Shown: positions 23,461 through 31,191 of the stretch, piece after piece
Layout: each line of letters opens with the position of its first letter
Numbering within the stretch: position 1 is the first letter of the stretch
Source of the DNA: Sulfurimonas paralvinellae
GTDB lineage: Bacteria > Campylobacterota > Campylobacteria > Campylobacterales > Sulfurimonadaceae
Direction: 5' to 3'
Length of the DNA: 64,000 nt
Assembly (NCBI RefSeq): GCF_014905135.1
Contig: NZ_CP041406.1
Span: 1,364,001 to 1,428,000 of the forward strand
Notes under the pieces: model-generated
Told to the model about the DNA's origin: nothing
The model's database searches: none
Seen by the model: only the letters and a program-made list of their open reading frames with translations
Made by a program: the position numbers and the translations under genes

Positions 23461-24276
23461 TCAACCCTTCAGTTGTTCTAATTTGTTTTCATATAATTGA
23501 ATCTCTTGTATTTTATCATATTTACGAGCACCTTTGTATAACAAAGTATATTTTTTTATGAGTTCTTCTTTTATCTGCTCTTTTCTTTCTCTATTTTCAA
23601 GCCCAGATAGCAATTTTTCAAGCGTTCCAACCCGCCATCTATCCATGCCCCAATGTTTAAAACTAAGCTGATCGGTGTGACCTGCATATTTATTTATTAA
23701 CTTGTGAGGGATATAGCCTATTTTGTGTTTCGATGCTATACGCAGCCATAAGTCATAATCTTCACAAACCTCTAAATCTTCATCAAAAAAACCGATCTGT
23801 TCAAAAATTTTTTTATGTATCAGGACTGAAGATGGAGCGATATTGCAATAAGAAAGATTTTCCAAAAAAGCATCACATCCAATTTTACAATATTTTTTTG
23901 GTAGTTTTATCTCTTTACCATTTCGTATCCAAACCTCATCTGTGTAACTCATCAAAATATCCGGATTTTGTTTATGAAAGTTCGCTTGCTCACGCAACTT
24001 CTCTTTATGCCAGGTATCATCAGAATCTAAAAAGGCTATCCACTCATTTCCTGCCTCATTTATGCCGCGATTGCGAGCAGCAGATACCCCGGAATTTTCT
24101 TGATAGATATATTTTATAGTTGGAAAGTCATTTTGAATCTTTGAAGTCTCATCAGAAGAGCCGTCATCAATGACAATAACCTCTTTTGCTAAATAGCTCT
24201 GCGAAAATACAGACTCTAGAGCTCTACGTAAAAAGGCATAGCGGTTATACGTTGGAATCACAACCGTTATATCCAA
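23461..24276 (-). CDS. Family 2 glycosyltransferase
   Basis: The 271-residue protein has the GT-A fold signature: VVIPTYNRYAFLRRALESV at residues 5-23, VIDDGSSDET near residue 35, and the metal-binding FLDSDD near residue 86. A later EDYDLWLRIA motif is typical of GT2 enzymes making glycans. It starts one base after the mqnE stop and lies 4 bases before pglB, so a role in building the glycan used by PglB is likely. The specific sugar cannot be predicted. Confidence 0.88.
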   Translation of the reverse strand: MDITVVIPTYNRYAFLRRALESVFSQSYLAKEVIVIDDGSSDETSKIQNDFPTIKYIYQENSGVSAARNRGINEAGNEWIAFLDSDDTWHKEKLREQANFHKQNPDILMSYTDEVWIRNGKEIKLPKKYCKIGCDAFLENLSYCNIAPSSVLIHKKIFEQIGFFDEDLEVCEDYDLWLRIASKHKIGYIPHKLINKYAGHTDQLSFKHWGMDRWRVGTLEKLLSGLENRERKEQIKEELIKKYTLLYKGARKYDKIQEIQLYENKLEQLKG

Positions 24277-25314
24277 CTACCAGACCTTTATCTCATTATA
24301 GATACTGTCACGTTCAACCGGAATAAAGCCGCTGTTTTTGATGAGGGCGGTAAACTCTTCTACATCGACACCGTTGGCACTTTTTGCGCCCGCTGCAGAG
24401 TTTATGGACTCTTTTTCAATCGTACCGTCCAAATCATTCGCACCAAACTCCTGCGCGACAAGAGCGAGATTGACCGTTGAAGTCACCCAGTAGGCTTTAA
24501 TATTTGGTACATTGTCAAGCACTAAGCGAGAAATTGCATAGGTTTTGAGTATCTCATTTGCCGTAATTGCTTTTTCAATTTTCAAATAATTATTTTCCGT
24601 TTGATACACAAGAGGAATAAAAGCATTAAATCCACCTGTAATATTCTGCAGCTCACGTATTCGCATCATATGGTCAATTCTATTCTCACGCGACTCAACA
24701 TGTCCAAAAAGCATTGTAACATTGGACTTTTTCCCGCGTTCATGCCACTTTCTGTGAATCTCAAACCACTGATCTGACGTCACTTTTCCCTTGCAGATAT
24801 AATCACGCACCTTCTCGTCAAATATCTCAGCACCGCCGCCCGGCATGGAGTCTACGCCGTTTTCTACCATAAGGTCAAGCACTTCATCATAGCTAAGCCC
24901 ATGATGGCGTGAAAGAAAATCCACCTCGGCAGCCGTCAAAGCTTTTACATGCAGATCAGGGTATTTCTCTTTTATCTTTTTAAAAATCTCCAAATACCAA
25001 TCGAGTGTAACATTAGGATTATGTGCAGAGACGATATGCACTTCTTTTGCGTTATGCCCGACAATTTCATCAACAATCCTCATAATCTCTTCATGACTCA
25101 TCGTATACTGATTCGGATTTTTACGTGTTGCCGAGTAAGCACAGAATTTACAGACATCTGCACAGACATTTGTAGGATTTATATGGCGATTGATATTAAA
25201 GTAGGTCTTTTTACCGTGAAGTTCCTGACGTTTGGCATCCGCCATTGCACCAAGTTCAAAAAAATCTGCATCATATAGTTTCACTGCATCTTCAAAATTT
25301 ATTCTTTTACTCAT
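24277..25314 (-). CDS. mqnE: Aminofutalosine synthase MqnE (radical SAM)
   Basis: The 345-residue enzyme acts early in the futalosine route to menaquinone. It adds the adenosyl radical of SAM to the chorismate-derived enol ether to give aminofutalosine. The cluster motif CADVCKFCAY (CX3CX2C) is near residue 52, and PGGGAEIF and VTMLFGHVE motifs follow. Futalosine-dependent menaquinone synthesis is normal in Campylobacterota. A GAGAGAAA site precedes the ATG. The 130-base gap upstream holds a large stem-loop element (25355-25431). Confidence 0.92.
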   Translation of the reverse strand: MSKRINFEDAVKLYDADFFELGAMADAKRQELHGKKTYFNINRHINPTNVCADVCKFCAYSATRKNPNQYTMSHEEIMRIVDEIVGHNAKEVHIVSAHNPNVTLDWYLEIFKKIKEKYPDLHVKALTAAEVDFLSRHHGLSYDEVLDLMVENGVDSMPGGGAEIFDEKVRDYICKGKVTSDQWFEIHRKWHERGKKSNVTMLFGHVESRENRIDHMMRIRELQNITGGFNAFIPLVYQTENNYLKIEKAITANEILKTYAISRLVLDNVPNIKAYWVTSTVNLALVAQEFGANDLDGTIEKESINSAAGAKSANGVDVEEFTALIKNSGFIPVERDSIYNEIKVW

Positions 25315-25354
25315 AATTATTTCTCTCTTGTTTATTGTACTCTTGGCTATTATA

Positions 25355-25431
25355 GATTTTTTAGAAAATGTTTTGGAGAGACTCAGACCAAAGGGAGGAT
25401 TTGCTCTCTCTAAAATATTTTATAAAAAATC
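25355..25431 (+). repeat. Stem-loop element A with conserved 23-nt loop
   Basis: Arms at 25355-25381 and 25405-25431 form a 27-bp stem: 24 Watson-Crick pairs, 2 G-U/G-T wobbles and 1 mismatch when read on the + strand. The loop (25382-25404) begins CTCAGACC, then two variable bases, then AGGGAGGATTTG and a final C. The same loop with unrelated stem arms occurs at 27046-27120. The element fills the gap between mqnE and the lsrK-type gene. I do not recognise the family. Confidence 0.8.
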
Positions 25432-25444
25432 GGCCAGCTCCGGA

Positions 25445-27013
25445 TTAAAGTCCTGGAGCTTTCCACATTGAAGTCGTGATATTATCATCAACTAGCTTTA
25501 ATTGCACTTCATATGCTTTTTGCCACTTCTCTTTTAGCCCATCATAAACTTTTTTGTTCTTTGCATTTGGCAAGTAAGTTTTTTCCCAAACAACCAGCTT
25601 CTTAGCCGCATCTTCCAAACTTTCATAGATACCGGCTCCTACACCTGCCGCCATCGCTGCTCCGAGAGCCGTTGCCTCACGCACCTTTGGAATTTTAACA
25701 CTGCATCCTGTCACATCAGCTAATATCTGCGACCACAATGCACCCTTACTTGCTCCGCCTGCAAAAACAAGCTCTTTTATCTTCACACCGCTAAACGCTT
25801 CTATCTTTTCAAGATTTATACTAGAGACAATGGCAGCATTTTCTTCCAGTGCTCGAAACATTGAGATAGTATTGTATTTTTCACTCTCAAGTCCAAGATT
25901 TAAAAAACTCGGAGCTGCGTGATACCATTTGCCATACTTCATAGAGTCAGAAAAAATCGGCAATATTTCATAAGAACCAGCCGGTACAGCTTTCGCTTTT
26001 TCTTCTAAAATTTCATAAACATCACATCCCTGCTCATGTGCTTCTTGCTTTTCAAGTGCACAAAAAGCATCACGAAACCAGCGCATCACAAGACCGCTGA
26101 AAAATGTAATGCCCTCAGCCTGAGAGAGCCCTTCAATGACATGTGGATTGACACGCACACTCATATCTTTGGGTGGTTTAACATCACTTTTGATGTTGAC
26201 TACCTGCTGCCAAAACGAACCGCCAAGCACAGCGACATCACCCTCTTTCACTACACCAAGTCCGGTAGAACCAAGCTGTACATCACCGCCACCCATCACT
26301 ACCTGCGTGAGGCTGCTTAGTCCTGTCGCTTGCGCTGCTTCTTGTGTGACATTGCCAATAACTGTTCCTGTCTCATAAACCGGTACAAAAATATCATCTT
26401 TAATGCCCACTTTTTGCGCCATAGAAATATCCCACTTGCGTGAGGCGAGTGAAAATATTCCGGTCGTTCCGGCATTGCTCGGATCAACGACAATGACACC
26501 AGAGAGTTTTGCCAAGATCCAATCACCAATCATAGAAATATGTGCTACTTTTTCATAGATTTCAGGTCGATTGTTTTTCAACCACAAAAGACGCGGCAAT
26601 GCGCCTAACGCAAAGGTCTGTCCGCTTGTTTCATAAAACTGCTCTTCTATCTCAGGAAACTTCTCTTTAAGATATTTAACTTCTTCAGAAGCTCTAGCGT
26701 CAACATTTGCCACACCCCATAGCTCACGTCCATCTTTATCATAAAGAACAATTCCCTCACGCATGCTTGTTGCACTCAATGCCGCAATATCATCAGGGTC
26801 AATCTCTGCCTTTTTAACTGCGTAAGCAATCACTTCACAGGTAAGTTTCCAATTATTATGAAAATCAAAGCTCATAGAATCCGGTACACCCGCTTCTTCA
26901 AGATGCATCCACTCTTGTTGTGCAACAGCTATCTGATTGCCTTCGGTATCAAAAATCACAGCACGGACAGAGCCCGTTCCTGCATCTATTGCCAGTAAGT
27001 ATTGTTGTTTCAT
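25445..27013 (-). CDS. lsrK: Autoinducer-2 kinase-like FGGY carbohydrate kinase (LsrK family)
   Basis: The protein is about 522 residues from the ATG at 27013 (MKQQYLLAIDAGTGS). A longer frame starts at 27040, but it would place 9 extra residues before the conserved N-terminus. The phosphate motif DAGTGSVRAVIFD, the MREGIVLYD segment, the DPSNAGTTG segment, GGGDVQLG and the C-terminal end TTSMWKAPGL closely match E. coli LsrK, which phosphorylates AI-2 (DPD). No lsr transporter, LsrR or LsrF is adjacent. Instead a class II aldolase and an ABM protein lie upstream in the same operon. The true substrate could be another ketose. Confidence 0.85.
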   Translation of the reverse strand: MKQQYLLAIDAGTGSVRAVIFDTEGNQIAVAQQEWMHLEEAGVPDSMSFDFHNNWKLTCEVIAYAVKKAEIDPDDIAALSATSMREGIVLYDKDGRELWGVANVDARASEEVKYLKEKFPEIEEQFYETSGQTFALGALPRLLWLKNNRPEIYEKVAHISMIGDWILAKLSGVIVVDPSNAGTTGIFSLASRKWDISMAQKVGIKDDIFVPVYETGTVIGNVTQEAAQATGLSSLTQVVMGGGDVQLGSTGLGVVKEGDVAVLGGSFWQQVVNIKSDVKPPKDMSVRVNPHVIEGLSQAEGITFFSGLVMRWFRDAFCALEKQEAHEQGCDVYEILEEKAKAVPAGSYEILPIFSDSMKYGKWYHAAPSFLNLGLESEKYNTISMFRALEENAAIVSSINLEKIEAFSGVKIKELVFAGGASKGALWSQILADVTGCSVKIPKVREATALGAAMAAGVGAGIYESLEDAAKKLVVWEKTYLPNAKNKKVYDGLKEKWQKAYEVQLKLVDDNITTSMWKAPGL

Positions 27014-27045
27014 CTCATATTTCACTTTTGATTTCCACATTTATA

Positions 27046-27120
27046 GCTTTGCAAGAGGTTTATTTTATAGGCTCAGACCGTAGGGAGGATTTGTCCTGTA
27101 AAATGAAGCTCTTGCGAAGC
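27046..27120 (+). repeat. Stem-loop element B with conserved 23-nt loop
   Basis: Arms at 27046-27071 and 27095-27120 form a 26-bp stem with 3 G-U/G-T wobbles and 1 mismatch when read on the + strand. The 23-nt loop (27072-27094) matches that of element A at 20 of 23 positions, beginning CTCAGACC and containing AGGGAGGATTTG. The stem sequence (starting GCTTTGCAAGAG) is unrelated to that of element A. It fills the gap between the class II aldolase and lsrK-type genes. Confidence 0.8.
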
Positions 27121-27141
27121 GGCTTTTTCTTGTAAATCTTT

Positions 27142-28317
27142 TTACTTTTTCAATTTCGCCTGTTCTAGTTCCCAGTACTCCATCGCAAAACTATCTTTCT
27201 CACTTATGCTTTTATAGCCGCCGAGTTTATCTGCCCGAAGTACTGCTAGCATTGTATGTTCAACTATGTCATAAATAATCTTTGCTTCCTCACGCGACTT
27301 TCCAAAACTGACGACGGCCAGATTTTTAATAATCATGTAATTCGGTGCGGGATTGAGCATTACCTCATCAGTGGCGTACTTGTTGAAATACTCTGTATAT
27401 GCTTTAATATATCTCTCAATACCGCCAATAAGATCCGTATCTTCCATAATAAGCGGCACTCTCTTGGTACGAATGATATGCTCCGGTGTCAGTACTCCGC
27501 GTGAGGCAAATTCTCTCAGATTTGGCTGACTTGCATAAAAGGCAGCAAGCGGCGTCTGGTTAATGGCGATATGGACTTCATGACCTTTATATGCACCCAT
27601 TGTATTGACAACACGGCCTATATCACAGTCACTGTGAACATACTTATGCACGATCTCTACAGTTGCATTTTCATCCAAAAACTGCTCTGCTTTTGTGACG
27701 GCATCTATCATTTTTGTATAAGATTTTTTTGCATCGTCATCAAAGGTAAATATTCCATGATTATGCAAGATTATACCCTCTATCTCATCCCAGTTCATAT
27801 TTTTAGTCAGCTCATAGATTTTATGTGCCAATTCAAAGCCTGGCATAACATAATCAACGATCAAAAAGTTTGGAAAAAGCTTGACAATATGCTCATCACC
27901 GTTGATAGTGTTTGAGATGGTCACAATGGCATCGGCATGCGTATGATCTACGAATTTGTACGGAATCAGGGCATGGAGTATCGCTTCTACAGAAGGATTT
28001 GGCGCTGAGGAGTTCATCATCGCCTCTTTTTGACGTGCTACCATCTCAGAATCACTTAATGACTCTTCTTTTGCCATCTCTAAAAGTGCATCCAATCGTA
28101 CCGGTGCAAATCCTTCTGCTTTGATGTCAGCCAGATTCCAGCCGCTCCCTTTCACATGCAGGACATCAATGCCGTCTATATCTCCTTTTACAGAGGTATT
28201 GCCCCCGCCGTGAAGGACAAGTTCATCATTGGAACCTAAAAGGTTGGAAGTATAGACACGCAGGTCCAGATTACTCTTGCACTTTGCCGCTTCACTGTCG
28301 CTGTATAAATTATCCAT
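27142..28317 (-). CDS. Class II aldolase/adducin-family protein
   Basis: The 391-residue protein resembles the aldolase half of the large aldolase/dehydrogenase fusions and sugar-phosphate aldolases. The fold signatures are GGGNTSVK near residue 38, PSVEAILHAL (likely catalytic Glu), the zinc-binding DHTHAD near residue 123, and LHNHGIF near residue 183. It should cleave or epimerise a ketose or aldose phosphate using a divalent metal. It lies 2 bases after the ABM gene and upstream of the LsrK-type kinase, so it probably acts on the phosphorylated product of that kinase. The substrate is unknown. Confidence 0.82.
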   Translation of the reverse strand: MDNLYSDSEAAKCKSNLDLRVYTSNLLGSNDELVLHGGGNTSVKGDIDGIDVLHVKGSGWNLADIKAEGFAPVRLDALLEMAKEESLSDSEMVARQKEAMMNSSAPNPSVEAILHALIPYKFVDHTHADAIVTISNTINGDEHIVKLFPNFLIVDYVMPGFELAHKIYELTKNMNWDEIEGIILHNHGIFTFDDDAKKSYTKMIDAVTKAEQFLDENATVEIVHKYVHSDCDIGRVVNTMGAYKGHEVHIAINQTPLAAFYASQPNLREFASRGVLTPEHIIRTKRVPLIMEDTDLIGGIERYIKAYTEYFNKYATDEVMLNPAPNYMIIKNLAVVSFGKSREEAKIIYDIVEHTMLAVLRADKLGGYKSISEKDSFAMEYWELEQAKLKK

Positions 28318-28319
28318 GC

Positions 28320-28607
28320 CTACCCCAATACTTCTAGTTCATCTGTATATTTTTTCTCACAGTATGGCTCATAGCTCGATTTATAAACTGCATAGTGAGC
28401 AGAAGCTTTATGTCCATCAAGAGTAGCCTCATTTTCCCACGTCTCTACTGCCATAAATTTTCTTCTATTGTTCTCATACTGAAATATCTCGTAAAAAATA
28501 CATCCCTGTTCTGCTTTGCTCGGTTTTACCATAGCTGCAAGCAGCTCTTTCATCTTTGCTTCACATCCCTCTTTTGCAATAAATGTCACTCTTTTTGTGA
28601 TTGTCAT
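28320..28607 (-). CDS. Antibiotic biosynthesis monooxygenase (ABM) fold protein, LsrG/YgiN-like
   Basis: The 95-residue protein has the dimeric ABM ferredoxin-like fold signature: TKRVTFIAKEGCE at the start, then FMAVETWENEATLDGHKASAHYAVY. The HKxSxHY motif resembles LsrG, which isomerises phospho-AI-2, and YgiN. It is the first gene of the leftward operon with the aldolase and the LsrK-type kinase. A role as an isomerase for their intermediate is attractive, but quinol-monooxygenase-like activity is equally possible from sequence alone. Confidence 0.8.
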   Translation of the reverse strand: MTITKRVTFIAKEGCEAKMKELLAAMVKPSKAEQGCIFYEIFQYENNRRKFMAVETWENEATLDGHKASAHYAVYKSSYEPYCEKKYTDELEVLG

Positions 28608-28668
28608 TAAATTTCCCCGTAAAAATGTTTTAAAGCCAGATTATATCAAAAACTTTATAGAATAATAA

Positions 28669-31179
28669 ATGGACTTATTATTACGCATTGAAGATATTAT
28701 AGAAAACAACGGCTCGGACTTTGAACTCTCAAAACTTTTTAAGCAATATATAAAAGAGTACAAAGAGTCGCTTCCTGAACTTTTTAAAAAAAATCAGGGA
28801 AAAGATTTTTTAGTCAAACACACAAAACAGCTTGACAGCATCATCACACTGATGTACAAAACAGTACTGCGAAGGCTTTTTGGAAACTTCCTGCCTATGC
28901 GCTCTCAGATTCCAATAGCTATTATTGCACTTGGCAGCTATGGTCGTGAGCAGCTCTGTGTTCACAGTGACATCGATCTTCTCATCGCTTATGAAAAGAT
29001 CGAAGGATACAATGCCGAGCTTATCATAGAAAAGCTTTTCTATCTGGCACTCGATGCCGGTATGAAGCTCGGTCACAGAGTGCATGAAGTCACAGACCTT
29101 TACAAGGCAGCCAATGAAGACATCACCATTCGCACCTCTTTAATGGAAGCACGTCTTATCACCGGCTCACCTTTTATTTGGCATGCAACACAAAGAGAGC
29201 TGGCAAAGATTCGCTCACACAATCAAAAAGAGTTCATTTTGGCTAAGGTTGAAGAGGCACAACTGCGTCGAAAGAAATACCCGATGTCGATGCAGCCAAA
29301 CATTAAAGAAGGTGTCGGAGGATTGCGTGATGCACAACTTATTTTTTGGATAGCCAATACCATTTATGGTGTCAGTTCTATTAAAGAGCTATCAGGAATC
29401 ATCTTTTCCGATGAAGAGTACAAAGAGTTCCGTGTTGCTTTGGAACTGCTTTATCGCGTCCGAAGTGCTCTGCATCTCATCACAGGCAAACAAGAGGACA
29501 GACTGCTCCTTGAACATATTCCACAAACAAGTAAAATGCTGGGGTTTAGAAACCAGCAACGATTCGCATCCAAAGTCCTTCAAGCCGGATGGCGCATCAA
29601 TAACTTCACGCAGATCTTTGTTAAGAAAATGGTGCGGCCGTTTATTGTTGAAAAGAGCTATATTAAAAAGTTCAGACATAACCGTATCCAAAAAGGTATC
29701 TATCTCTTAGAAGAGAGACTCTTTGCATCGTTCAATCTAAAACCGCTGCCAATTGCATCTCTATTGGATATTTTAATCAATTTGGAAGATAAAGATTATC
29801 GATTTGATGCAGGTTTTTTAAATCAATTTACCTATACAAAGATTCCCCATCCTCTTACGGCAAAAACATATCAAAGGCTTAAAAAGTTTTTAAACAAAAA
29901 GCACATAAGCTCCTTTTTGAAGCTTTTTTACAATGCAGGGATACTTCAAGAACTTTTTCCAAACTTCAGAAAGGTAATGCATTTGCCCCAATTTGACGGA
30001 TACCACCACTATCCTGTTGACCTGCACTCTATTGAATGCGTTCATGCTTTGGAAAATATCGAAGAATCTTTTATTGCAGAACTTTTTGAAGAACTAAGCG
30101 ATAATGAAAAACTGCTCTTGAAGATTGTTGTCTTTTTTCATGACAGCGGCAAAGGACGAAAACAAGATCACAGTGAGGTTGGCGCGAAACTTATTGCCCA
30201 ATTTGCAAAACACATCGGCTTGTCTCAAGAGCTGACAGAACGTGCTGTTACACTTGTCAAACAACATGTACTGATGAGTAATGTCGCTTTTAAAGAGAAT
30301 ATTCACAATGAAAAGACGCTTTATAAATTTATGTCAAAAGTAGGTGATACTAAGAATCTAAAGCTCCTCTACATCCTCACGTATGCCGACATCAAAGGTG
30401 TAGGCGGTGATACTTATAACTCTTTTAACTCAAAACTCCTGTATGATCTTTACATGAGCGCTTTAGAGATCGCTGAAAATACCGAACGCATCACCGATGC
30501 GAAAAAACGTCTTATCATTGAGAGAAGAGTAAAAAACCTTCCTGAATTTAGAGAACTCTCAAAACTCATGCAGAAAAAGATTCTCACAGTCGAGTCCAAC
30601 CTCTTCTTTTTCAAACACTCACCGCAGGATATTCTCAATATTGCCAAAAAAGCGAGAGAGACCGGTGAATATAGTTTCACAACCAAAAATACAAACTCCC
30701 TGACAATAGAGATATATAGACGAATTCCTCTGAACATCGGCTATCTTCTTGCTTCACTCTCTCATCTTGACGTTGCTTCTATGGAGATCTTTACTCTCTT
30801 TGACGGAGTAAAATACTTCAAAATAGATTTTATAAAAAATGTTCACGGAAATGAACTTGTTGAAGTACAAGATATCATTGACAATGCTTTTGACATGGAC
30901 CGTGAAGTCCCACTCAAAAAAGTCAAAATAAAAAAAGAAGAGATAAACATAGACTGCGAGCATTCAAAGACACACGCCGAACTTACCATCCATACACAAA
31001 ACCAGATGGGACTGCTTGCATACGTCATGTACAGATTTGAAGAGATGCAGATCAATATTGTCACGGCAAAAATTCATTCAAGCAAACATAAGGTGCGAGA
31101 CAGCTTCTTAATGGAAAAACAAAACAAAATATGCGATAATATCCAAAAAATTTATGAAACTTTATCGAATGAAGAATAA
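28669..31179 (+). CDS. glnD: [Protein-PII] uridylyltransferase / HD-ACT protein GlnD
   Basis: The 836-residue protein has an N-terminal nucleotidyltransferase domain with GSYGREQLCVHSDIDLLI near residue 89. A GlnD helical region with KEGVGGLRDAQLIFW lies near residue 210, an HD hydrolase domain with VVFFHDSGKG near residue 487, and a C-terminal ACT region with QMGLLAYVMYRFEE. It senses glutamine and adds or removes UMP on PII proteins. Length is close to the 850-890 of enterobacterial GlnD. It is divergent from the ABM gene and 12 bases ahead of glmS, another glutamine-linked gene. Confidence 0.9.
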   Translation: MDLLLRIEDIIENNGSDFELSKLFKQYIKEYKESLPELFKKNQGKDFLVKHTKQLDSIITLMYKTVLRRLFGNFLPMRSQIPIAIIALGSYGREQLCVHSDIDLLIAYEKIEGYNAELIIEKLFYLALDAGMKLGHRVHEVTDLYKAANEDITIRTSLMEARLITGSPFIWHATQRELAKIRSHNQKEFILAKVEEAQLRRKKYPMSMQPNIKEGVGGLRDAQLIFWIANTIYGVSSIKELSGIIFSDEEYKEFRVALELLYRVRSALHLITGKQEDRLLLEHIPQTSKMLGFRNQQRFASKVLQAGWRINNFTQIFVKKMVRPFIVEKSYIKKFRHNRIQKGIYLLEERLFASFNLKPLPIASLLDILINLEDKDYRFDAGFLNQFTYTKIPHPLTAKTYQRLKKFLNKKHISSFLKLFYNAGILQELFPNFRKVMHLPQFDGYHHYPVDLHSIECVHALENIEESFIAELFEELSDNEKLLLKIVVFFHDSGKGRKQDHSEVGAKLIAQFAKHIGLSQELTERAVTLVKQHVLMSNVAFKENIHNEKTLYKFMSKVGDTKNLKLLYILTYADIKGVGGDTYNSFNSKLLYDLYMSALEIAENTERITDAKKRLIIERRVKNLPEFRELSKLMQKKILTVESNLFFFKHSPQDILNIAKKARETGEYSFTTKNTNSLTIEIYRRIPLNIGYLLASLSHLDVASMEIFTLFDGVKYFKIDFIKNVHGNELVEVQDIIDNAFDMDREVPLKKVKIKKEEINIDCEHSKTHAELTIHTQNQMGLLAYVMYRFEEMQINIVTAKIHSSKHKVRDSFLMEKQNKICDNIQKIYETLSNEE

Positions 31180-31191
31180 AAGGCTTTTTAT

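Noticed and set aside
25355-27120. Elements A and B as Rho-independent terminators
   Set aside because: The stems are far longer than terminators, the 23-nt loops are conserved in sequence, and element B has no U-run directly after its stem in the operon direction.
25355-27120. CRISPR array
   Set aside because: There are only two copies, 1.7 kb apart, with no spacer-repeat periodicity, and no cas genes are in the window.
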